Assembly: GCA_003563755.1 (NCBI GenBank)
Contig: PWUB01000071.1
Coordinates: 1-11,567 of the forward strand
DNA length: 11,567 nt
Origin: Clostridia bacterium
GTDB taxonomy: Bacteria > Bacillota_E > SLMV01 > PUMD01
Direction: 5' to 3'
Shown here: positions 6,430 to 11,567 of the stretch, in pieces
Position numbering within the stretch: position 1 is the stretch's first letter
How the letters are laid out: the number at the start of each line of letters is the position of its first letter
Position numbers and translations under genes: made by a program
The notes under the pieces: model-generated
The model's database searches: none
What the model saw: the letters and a program-made list of their open reading frames with translations, nothing else
Told to the model about the DNA's origin: nothing

Positions 6430-7149
6430 TCAAGCCTGCATCTGCAGTCTCACAATGCCTCCCACCATGAGCAGGAGCCCGATGGCTCCCATCCACGCGA
6501 GGGGCGCAGTGAGCGAGGAGATACTGACGCCGGCGGTGAGGATCTCTCGGAGGGCATCGGCTGCCCAGCTCTGGGGCGAGATCGCGGCAATGGATCTGAT
6601 GATCGTCGACGCATCATCAATGGGGAAGAAGACACCTCCCAGCATCGTGCCCGGCATGACCACACCCATGGCAACGGCCTGGACCTGGCCCTGGCTCTTC
6701 ATGAAGCCGGCCAGAAACAGTCCGAGCCCGGTCATGGCGAATATGTAGACAGCCAGCACGACGGTCATGTCCCAGTACCCGTGATTCCACGGCGCACCGA
6801 AGAGGTACTTACCGGAGAAGATCAGTATCATGGCCTGCGCCATGGCCACCGTGAACAACCTGATGAAATACCCGGCGATGATGTGCCAGTAGGAGGTCGT
6901 GCTGGCCATGATCCGCTGCCAGGTGCCGTTCTGCTTCTCATCGAGGATGTAGCCTCCCGCCGACGTGATGATGTTCAGGGCCACGAACATGACCAGGACT
7001 CCCAGGATGGCCATCTCGTACGTGTCAATGGGTAGAAAGCTCATCACCCAGGTCATGAGTATGGGCAGGGCCAGGATGAACATCATCTGTACCGGGTCTG
7101 CCAGCATCTGCCGAACACCGACGACCACGATTGCTAGTGTTCTTCGCAC
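6430..7149 (-). CDS. ABC-2 type transporter permease
   Basis: A 239-residue polytopic membrane protein. The start is GTG at 7149 with GGAGG 8 bases upstream, 16 bases after the ATPase stop. About six hydrophobic helices are visible, roughly 22-38, 46-65, 98-114, 130-150, 158-176 and 214-233. The cytosolic coupling segment EKQNGTWQRIMASTTSYWHI (residues about 71-90) matches the conserved E-x-x-x-G-T-x-x-R-x-x-x-S/T-P segment of ABC-2 permeases, here without the usual Pro. It is short for the family because the first extracellular loop is nearly absent, so it resembles DrrB/YadH-type subunits more than the 370-residue NatB type. Together with the ATPase upstream it should form a homodimeric exporter. 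The cargo cannot be read; drugs, peptides, lipids or sodium are all known for the family. Confidence 0.9.
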   Translation of the reverse strand: MRRTLAIVVVGVRQMLADPVQMMFILALPILMTWVMSFLPIDTYEMAILGVLVMFVALNIITSAGGYILDEKQNGTWQRIMASTTSYWHIIAGYFIRLFTVAMAQAMILIFSGKYLFGAPWNHGYWDMTVVLAVYIFAMTGLGLFLAGFMKSQGQVQAVAMGVVMPGTMLGGVFFPIDDASTIIRSIAAISPQSWAADALREILTAGVSISSLTAPLAWMGAIGLLLMVGGIVRLQMQA

Positions 7150-7165
7150 TGTACTTACCTCCTAT

Positions 7166-8101
7166 TCAGTCTCGCAAAGCCCTGCCTGTGAGCTTGAGGA
7201 ACAGGCTCTCGAGGTTGGGCTTGTGGATGGTCGTCTCCGATACGATGCCACCCTGCCCGGCGATCGCCTGGAAAGCCGTGGGCAGGATCTGCTCTGCATT
7301 GGGTGTGCTGATGCGAAGCTGCCCGTTGAGTGAGTGGACCCCCTGTACCCCGGGCAGACCGGCGACAGAGGCCTTGATGTCCTCTGAGAGTTTGCTCAGC
7401 TTGATCGTGATTTCCTGGTACTCGCTTCCCTGCTCGAGGAGCTCAGCCAGCGTGCCCTCTGCGATGATACGGCCATGATCCAGGACCGCGACCCGATCAC
7501 AGAGGTGCTCGACCTCCTCAACATAGTGGCTGGTGTAGATGACGGTCATGTCCTCGTTCCTGAAGCTCCTCACCGTTTCAAGGATGTGATTCCTGGATTG
7601 TGGATCGATCCCGACCGTCGGCTCGTCCATGATCAAGAGCCTGGGGCGGTGAATCATGCCTGCCGCTATGTTGAGACGTCGTTTCATTCCTCCCGAGAAG
7701 GTGCTCACCCTATCACCTGCCCGATCTTTCAGCCCCACCATCTCCAGGGCTTCCACCACCGCCTCATCAACCCAACCGGCGGACACACCGTTGATGGTGG
7801 CCCAGAAACGCAAGTTTTCCTCCGCGGACAGCATCTGGTATACGGCCGGTTCCTGGGGCACGATACCGATAAGCTCCTTTGCCCTCCTCCCGTCCCGCGC
7901 CATGTCCCAACCACCCACGAGAACCTCTCCGGCATCAGTGCGCAGTAGGCCGCATATCATCGACAGGGTTGTCGACTTACCCGCACCGTTGGGTCCAAGC
8001 AGACCGTAGATTTCGCCGTCTTTGACCGAGAAGCTCACGCCGTCGACGGCCTTCTGAGTCCCGAAGGACTTCCTGAGATCCCTCACCTGAAGTAGCGCCA
8101 T
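7166..8101 (-). CDS. ABC transporter ATP-binding protein
   Basis: A 311-residue ATPase of the DrrA/CcmA type. The preferred start is ATG 8101 (MALLQVRDLRKSFG); two closer-packed ATGs at 8110 and 8125 are alternatives because GGGAGGA and AGAGGA motifs are interleaved with them. All nucleotide-binding elements are present: Walker A GPNGAGKST at 36-44, Q-loop VPQEP at 81-85, signature FSGGM at 135-139, Walker B LLIMDEP at 155-161, and H-loop TSH at 190-192. The C-terminal 90 residues form the extra domain common to this subfamily, ending LFLKLTGRALRD. The protein energises the permease encoded 16 bases downstream. It follows the tetR gene by 67 bases and is presumably in the same operon, controlled from the promoter at 8822-8851. 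Confidence 0.95.
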   Translation of the reverse strand: MALLQVRDLRKSFGTQKAVDGVSFSVKDGEIYGLLGPNGAGKSTTLSMICGLLRTDAGEVLVGGWDMARDGRRAKELIGIVPQEPAVYQMLSAEENLRFWATINGVSAGWVDEAVVEALEMVGLKDRAGDRVSTFSGGMKRRLNIAAGMIHRPRLLIMDEPTVGIDPQSRNHILETVRSFRNEDMTVIYTSHYVEEVEHLCDRVAVLDHGRIIAEGTLAELLEQGSEYQEITIKLSKLSEDIKASVAGLPGVQGVHSLNGQLRISTPNAEQILPTAFQAIAGQGGIVSETTIHKPNLESLFLKLTGRALRD

Positions 8102-8168
8102 TCCTCTCATTCCTCCCTCATTCATCGCCCCTGGACATCCAATGCTCACCGGGGATCCAATCTGGTGA

Positions 8169-8759
8169 TCACTGCTCCTCGTTCCCCTGCTCACTTCCCC
8201 AAAGGTAGAAGGCCTGGCCGGCATCCATCAACAGGCCCAGTATGTCCTCATCCGAGCTGGACTGAATGGCACCGGCATTGACCAGCATCGCGAGGCCGTG
8301 GGTGAAGATCCAGGTGTAGCGCACCAGCACTTCCTGGGCCGAATCCGTCATCTCGGCCAGGGCGACCGCAGCGGGGCTGTCTTCCCCGAACTCTGCGACG
8401 AAGGCTTCTCTCATCGTGGCTCCCGCCTCTCTGTCAACGGCCTCCGGCCGGTCGAGATAGAGAAAGCGGAACAGGTGCTTCTCGTCACGGGCGAAGGCAA
8501 TGTACCCGAAGGCCGCGTTGAGCAGCACCTCGTCCGTGTACGCGCGCCCCTGGAACTCCCGGAGTAGTACACGGGCCCGCCTGCCGAGCTCTTTCTCCAA
8601 CTCCTCGACGGACTTCACGTGCGAGTAAATCGGCATGGTTGATGACCCCAGTTCCCTGGCGATAGCCCTGGTCGAGACAGCACCCCATCCGTCCCTCCTC
8701 AACAGCTCGAAGGCAGCATCGATGACGTTCTCGTAGGAATACACGCTCGGCTGCTTCAC
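8169..8759 (-). CDS. TetR family regulator of the ABC exporter operon
   Basis: A 196-residue regulator starting at GTG 8759 (MKQPSVYSYENVIDAAFELL), with AGGGAG about 9-10 bases upstream. Residues 28-49 (VSTRAIARELGSSTMPIYSHVK) are the helix-turn-helix. The S-S-T-M-P-I-Y-S-H form with V-K-S-V-E-E-L belongs to the TetR subgroup that has a C-terminal ligand domain of the WHG or TetR_C type. The ligand domain (about 70-190) is helical and contains HLFRFLYLDRPE, often found in efflux regulators. It heads a three-gene operon with an ABC ATPase and a permease, so it most likely represses export until a substrate appears. Several GTTAT-type dyads overlap its promoter. There is no second strong candidate start upstream. 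Confidence 0.9.
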   Translation of the reverse strand: MKQPSVYSYENVIDAAFELLRRDGWGAVSTRAIARELGSSTMPIYSHVKSVEELEKELGRRARVLLREFQGRAYTDEVLLNAAFGYIAFARDEKHLFRFLYLDRPEAVDREAGATMREAFVAEFGEDSPAAVALAEMTDSAQEVLVRYTWIFTHGLAMLVNAGAIQSSSDEDILGLLMDAGQAFYLWGSEQGNEEQ

Positions 8760-8799
8760 AGTTTATCACTCCCTATAGCTGACGTTAGATTGAGTACAA

Positions 8800-8849
8800 C
8801 AGCCGTTATATAACCTATGTTATTCTAAACAACGGGTGTTATCGTTGTC
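8800..8849. promoter_or_regulatory. Cluster of dyads over tetR-ABC promoter, candidate operator
   Basis: Three overlapping or adjacent dyads occur. GTTATATAAC is a perfect 10-bp palindrome at 8805-8814. ATAAC (8810-8814) pairs with GTTAT (8819-8823). ACAACG (8830-8835) pairs with CGTTGT (8844-8849) across 8 bases. They straddle the -10 and -35 boxes, as expected for repression by the tetR product. Which dyad is the true operator cannot be decided by eye. Confidence 0.55.
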
Positions 8850-8851
8850 AA
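8822..8851 (-). promoter_or_regulatory. Promoter of tetR-ABC operon
   Basis: A consensus -35 box TTGACA (complement of 8846-8851) and a -10 box TAGAAT (complement of 8822-8827) are 18 bases apart. This is the best promoter match for the leftward operon that starts at 8759. Confidence 0.65.
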
Positions 8852-8945
8852 GCGGTCATCCGGGTTTTCTCGGTGTCTTCTCCATGGGAGGGAATGCTCA
8901 GGGAGCCCGGGGCTCAATACCACCCGAACAGGCACCCCACGTAGG

Positions 8946-9931
8946 TCAGAGACAGTTCACGCAAACGAGCACCCACATCAGGCCGAGGCAGGAAGCGGTG
9001 AGGAGGGTGTAGTGAACCTGTGCAGGCACCCTCCAGTATCCCGTGCGCCATGCCAGGATCCTGAGTACGAGCGTCGCACCGCTGACAACTGCTATCAGCG
9101 GAGAAGGGTGTCCTCGCCCAGGATCCGGCTTCCCTCGTAGTGGCACCCTGCAGGTGAGCTATCACAAACCTGGCCATGTCCGACGCGGTGCCGCTGGGAC
9201 TCCAGGCCGGTGCTGCCTGGATGTACTCGAAGCTGCCCTCGTGGTACTGTCCGCCCATCATGCTGTATGCCCCAGCCAGGGGCGCGCCTCGGCAACGGCT
9301 GGCGGAAGGTGGTCCTGTTCATCCCGAGGGGTTCGAAGATGTGTTTCTCGACGTACCCGTCAGAAGGCATGCCGGAGACTCTCTGCATCATGTTTGGAAT
9401 AAGCCATGACCTCAACTCGGGGAAACACCCTGGCCGGCATGTACTCACCCAGGGAGCGGTGACAGCAGGAACAGGCCGTCTCCGATATCCTCTAATCCGG
9501 GGGTATGGGTCATCAGGTGGGTCATGGTGACAGACCGGATGGGCCTGCGCCGTGAACGACCGCGAGCACCTCGAAGTCGAGGTAGGAGTTCACATCTTCA
9601 TCGAGTTCCAGCATCCCGGTTCAACGAGCTGCATCACCGCTGTCCAGGTGAAAAGCCTGGCGACGGAACCGGGACGGAACAATGAACGCTCAGGATCAAC
9701 CGGGAGCACTCGCTCCAGGTCAGCATAACCATAGCCCCTGAGGAGGATGACACCACCGCCAGCACTGCTCCCGGTATGCGCTTTCCTCCATCTGGGCAGC
9801 CAGCACCCCGTCCATGAACCCTTTGAGGTCATGCACGGCACCTACCGCCCACACTCCTGTCACGGGCAATACGGCAGTGAGGGACATGCTCAATACCAGC
9901 CAGCTATCAGGCTACACGGCTTCGTCTGCAT
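8946..9931 (-). pseudogene. Decayed paralogue of the membrane-anchored serine hydrolase
   Basis: The translation follows the intact hydrolase at 2198-4177 piece by piece. It begins at ATG 9931 (MQTKPC). Then come VILLRGYGYADLERVLPVDP and LFTWTAVMQLVE (9770-9625), LELDEDVNSYLDFEV and THLMTHTPGLEDI in other frames, QRVSGMPSDGYVEKHIFEPL and NRTTFRQPLP (9390-9290), and GTASDMARFVIAHLQGA (about 9200-9150). The end is ILAWRTGYWRVPAQVHYTLL to the stop at 8946, matching the last membrane helices. Every catalytic motif is damaged: SxxK became S-V-A-R, Y-S-N became Y-S-K, and the H-G-G region is missing with about 300 other residues. At least three frameshifts are needed. It lies between the tetR-ABC operon and the divergent AbrB operon. 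Confidence 0.9.
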
Positions 9932-10046
9932 CAGTTCCCACCTCTCATCCTCGCACACCGTACCGTCCATACTGAACAGGCGCAATACGGTAGAAACCGC
10001 TCCGTTGTACCGGGAGCATCGCGCCCTCATCCCGATCATGATTTCA
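9932..10046. other. Intergenic region between the hydrolase pseudogene and the AbrB promoter
   Basis: No gene was seen. Leftward, TTGCGC and TACGGT (complement of about 9961-9989) with a 17-base gap could be the remnant promoter of the dead hydrolase. CGGTA/TACCG elements recur between 9983 and 10017. Confidence 0.3.
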
Positions 10047-10076
10047 TTGACAGGACAGCAATGACAGGCATATGAT
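10047..10076 (+). promoter_or_regulatory. Promoter of AbrB-ABC operon
   Basis: A -35 box TTGACA (10047-10052) and a -10 box TATGAT (10071-10076) with an 18-base spacer give a near-consensus vegetative promoter, 55 bases before the start codon of the AbrB-like gene. Confidence 0.65.
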
Positions 10077-10095
10077 ATTGACTGTAAGTATGATT

Positions 10096-10119
10096 TACAC
10101 GTCAAAGCGTGTATACACG
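10096..10119. promoter_or_regulatory. Three half-site operator in the leader of the AbrB-like gene
   Basis: TACACG occurs at 10096-10101 and 10114-10119, and its inverse CGTGTA at 10108-10113. The last two form a perfect 12-bp palindrome, CGTGTATACACG (10108-10119). The element lies between promoter and ribosome binding site, where a bound repressor would block transcription. It may be the target of the AbrB-like protein, but that is inferred from position. Confidence 0.55.
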
Positions 10120-10130
10120 GAGGGTACAAC

Positions 10131-10403
10131 ATGGAAAGTGATCGCAGGAAATTCTATGGGACAGTCACTGTCAGCAGGCGAGGGCAGATAGTGATCCCCG
10201 TGGGCGCCAGGCGCGACTTCGGTATCGAGCCGGGCGACAAGCTGCTGGTCTTTGGAGACCTCGACCAGGGACTCGCCCTCGGCACCGTCGACTTAGTGCG
10301 AAAAACCATGCACACATTCCTGTCCGACGTGGGACCCATCGTTGATGCAGAGGCCGAGCCCGGGGAAGAGCGCGATGATTCGGACGACACGCCCGAGGCC
10401 TGA
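10131..10403 (+). CDS. AbrB/MazE/SpoVT-type DNA-binding regulator
   Basis: A 90-residue protein with an ATG start and GGAGGG 7 bases upstream. Residues 8-47 form a swapped-hairpin AbrB domain: V-T-V-S-R-R-G-Q-I-V-I-P at 12-23, A-R-R-D-F-G-I-E-P-G-D-K-L-L-V at 26-40. The C-terminal 40 residues hold a short helix (about 54-66) and a very acidic tail (EPGEERDDSDD). AbrB-domain proteins act as transition-state regulators or as antitoxins. No toxin gene follows here; the next genes are an ABC ATPase and permease, so a local transcription factor for the exporter is more likely. It is 59 bases from the ATPase gene on the same strand, with a hairpin between, and three half-sites lie in its own leader. 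Confidence 0.9.
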   Translation: MESDRRKFYGTVTVSRRGQIVIPVGARRDFGIEPGDKLLVFGDLDQGLALGTVDLVRKTMHTFLSDVGPIVDAEAEPGEERDDSDDTPEA

Positions 10404-10409
10404 TAGCTG

Positions 10410-10431
10410 GCTTAGGCCGCGGCAGCTAAGC
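10410..10431 (+). promoter_or_regulatory. Hairpin between AbrB-like and ATPase genes
   Basis: GCTTAG (10410-10415) pairs with CTAAGC (10426-10431), with GCC/GGC pairing inside. It starts 7 bases after the AbrB stop and has no T tract. It could set relative expression of regulator and transporter through RNA stability or partial termination. Confidence 0.35.
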
Positions 10432-10462
10432 TGGGCCATAGGGGCGAGGGGAGGCGGACTCG

Positions 10463-11386
10463 GTGGCTGAATCCATGAATGTGATCGAGGTGGACGGCCT
10501 TGTGAAACGGTATGGTGCACTGACTGCCGTCGATGGCGTTTCCTTTGAGGTGCACAGCGGCGAGATATTCGGAATGGTCGGGCCTAACGGTGCTGGCAAG
10601 ACCACAACCGTCGAGTGTGTCGAGGGCTTTCGTGAGCCGGACCAGGGAACGGTACGGGTTCTCGGTATGCGGCCCGGTGTCGATCACTACACCCTGGCAG
10701 AGCGGATTGGCATCCAGTTCCAGGTGGACGCTCTGCAGCCGAGAATCAGGGTCGGCGAAGCCCTGGATCTCTTTGCCAGTTTCTACAGCGCTCCCCTGGA
10801 ATGGCGGAGACTGCTCGACCAGGTGGGACTGAGTGACAAGGAACGTTCATCATTTGCAACGTTGTCGGGTGGCCAGAAACAGAGGCTGTTCATAGCCCTG
10901 GCCCTGGTGAATGATCCGGACCTGGTGTTCATGGATGAGCCGACAACCGGCCTTGATCCCCAGTCGCGCCGCGCAATGTGGGACATGATCAGGAACATGC
11001 GCACGCGGGGCAAGACCGTGTTCCTGACCACTCACTCGATGGAGGAGGCCGAGCGCCTCTGTGACCGCGTCGCCATCATGGATCACGGACGGATCGTGGC
11101 CCTGGACACACCGGATAACCTGATTGCCGCGCTGAAGGCAGAAATCCGGGTGGTTTTCAGTGTCGAGGGCCAAATGGACGGAGAGATTGTGAGTGACATT
11201 CCCGGCGTCACGCGCGTCGAGCAGCTCGACGGTCGTGTGGTGGTCCACGGGACAGGGAGTAGGCTCCTGGGCCGAGTGGTTTCGGCCCTGGAGAACAGTG
11301 AGGTGTCCTTCGGCGAACTGCGAACGGAAGAGCCGAACCTCGAGGACGTTTTCCTGGCGCTGACAGGTAGGAAGATGAGGGATTAA
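10463..11386 (+). CDS. ABC transporter ATP-binding protein
   Basis: A 307-residue ATPase starting at GTG 10463 with GAGGGGAGG 8 bases upstream; an internal ATG four codons later is less favoured. It carries Walker A GPNGAGKTT at 40-48, a Q-loop glutamine in GIQFQ (83-87), signature LSGGQ at 134-138, Walker B LVFMDEP at 154-160, D-loop GLDPQS, and H-loop TTH at 189-191. The C-terminal domain (about 220-307) ends EEPNLEDVFLALTGRKMRD, typical of DrrA/NatA-type exporters. It resembles the ATPase at 7166-8101 in layout but diverges clearly in sequence, so the two are not a recent duplication. Its stop codon is directly followed by the permease ATG, so the two are translated as a pair. Confidence 0.95.
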   Translation: MAESMNVIEVDGLVKRYGALTAVDGVSFEVHSGEIFGMVGPNGAGKTTTVECVEGFREPDQGTVRVLGMRPGVDHYTLAERIGIQFQVDALQPRIRVGEALDLFASFYSAPLEWRRLLDQVGLSDKERSSFATLSGGQKQRLFIALALVNDPDLVFMDEPTTGLDPQSRRAMWDMIRNMRTRGKTVFLTTHSMEEAERLCDRVAIMDHGRIVALDTPDNLIAALKAEIRVVFSVEGQMDGEIVSDIPGVTRVEQLDGRVVVHGTGSRLLGRVVSALENSEVSFGELRTEEPNLEDVFLALTGRKMRD

Positions 11387-11567
11387 ATGCTGCAGACACG
11401 CGCGTTGAGAAAACTGATGGCTGCTGAGGTCAGGCTTTACCTGCGAGAGCCCATCGCGGTGTTCTTCACCCTGTTGATGCCGGTCATGCTTCTCGTGATG
11501 CTGGGCTTCATCATCGGCAATGAGCCGGCTTCTGAGCTCGGGGGGCAGGGGCACCTGGATGTGAACC
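11387..11567 (+). CDS. ABC-2 type permease, N-terminal part (runs off right edge)
   Basis: ATG at 11387 comes immediately after the ATPase stop (TAA-ATG), with GAGGGA upstream inside the ATPase gene. The 60 visible codons begin MLQTRALRKLMAAEVRLYLR. An amphipathic cytosolic start with the E-x-R-L-Y-L-R-E-P element is followed by a first membrane helix (about 24-43, VFFTLLMPVMLLVMLGFIIG). This is the usual N-terminus of ABC-2 exporter permeases of the DrrB/YhgE style. It is the membrane partner of the ATPase at 10463-11386. Confidence 0.85.
   Translation, partial: MLQTRALRKLMAAEVRLYLREPIAVFFTLLMPVMLLVMLGFIIGNEPASELGGQGHLDVN

Noticed and set aside
5279..6470. Several rightward frames over 130 codons
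   Set aside because: They lie opposite the readable fragments of the alpha/beta hydrolase pseudogene and have no recognisable motifs.
6352..7035. Long rightward open frame (227 codons)
   Set aside because: It is antisense to the ABC-2 permease. The translation is rich in H, D, G and R with no domain, as expected of a shadow frame in GC-rich DNA, and it has no good ribosome binding site.
8914..9841. Separate small genes across the 8914-9841 region
   Set aside because: The pieces line up in order with the intact serine hydrolase at 2198-4177, so they are fragments of one pseudogene and not independent genes.
10131..11386. AbrB-like gene as the antitoxin of a toxin-antitoxin pair
   Set aside because: The next gene is an ABC ATPase 59 bases away; no PIN, MazF-like or other toxin frame is present on either side.
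10850..11554. Long leftward open frame (234 codons)
   Set aside because: Antisense to the ABC ATPase and to the start of the permease; low-complexity H/Q/R-rich translation and no family resemblance.
1..11567. CRISPR array, tRNA, rRNA, riboswitch or phage genes
   Set aside because: No regularly spaced identical repeats, cloverleaf structures, rRNA landmarks, known riboswitch cores or phage structural motifs were seen on either strand by eye.

Overview
The window looks like an accessory stretch of a bacterial chromosome, most likely from a moderately high-GC member of the Bacillota (Firmicutes). The reasons are strong GGAGG ribosome binding sites before almost every gene, frequent GTG and TTG starts, a PadR-DUF2812 pair, and compact operons of a local repressor with an ABC-2 exporter or a membrane-anchored serine hydrolase. 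The lineage is an inference from gene style. No rRNA, tRNA or CRISPR array was seen.

Layout from left to right: (1) 1-182 (-), 5' end of an alpha/beta hydrolase in a visibly AT-richer segment (bases 1-300 are about 41% G+C by hand count). (2) 183-864, no convincing gene apart from a possible 16-codon leader ORF; a 24-bp imperfect tandem repeat at 664-711 resembles the end of an IS21-type element. (3) 865-1798 (-), padR-like regulator plus DUF2812 membrane protein, with a concentric double palindrome over its promoter at 1820-1868. (4) 1982-2134 (-), a 51-codon remnant of an IS110-type transposase. (5) 2198-4791 (-), TetR regulator plus a large serine hydrolase with several C-terminal membrane helices; promoter and perfect operator at 4810-4861. 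(6) 4996-5280 (-), C-terminal remnant of an IS3-type transposase. (7) 5330-6306 (-), multiply frameshifted alpha/beta hydrolase pseudogene. (8) 6430-8759 (-), TetR regulator, ABC ATPase and ABC-2 permease, promoter at 8822-8851. (9) 8946-9931 (-), a decayed second copy of the serine hydrolase with a large internal deletion. (10) 10047-11567 (+), promoter, AbrB-like regulator, ABC ATPase and the start of an ABC-2 permease that runs off the right edge.

The theme is four independently controlled units. Each has a small DNA-binding regulator (PadR, TetR, TetR, AbrB) next to one or two membrane or envelope proteins, and each has a recognisable dyad at its own promoter. The units resemble inducible envelope-stress or efflux modules, but no substrate can be read from the sequence. 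Three kinds of insertion-sequence debris and two pseudogenes lie between them, so this is a region of repeated insertion, duplication and decay. I did not find a clearly new multi-gene system. The most unusual items are the concentric PadR operator, the membrane-anchored serine hydrolase family with one live and one dead copy, and an 11-mer shared by two of the operator regions.
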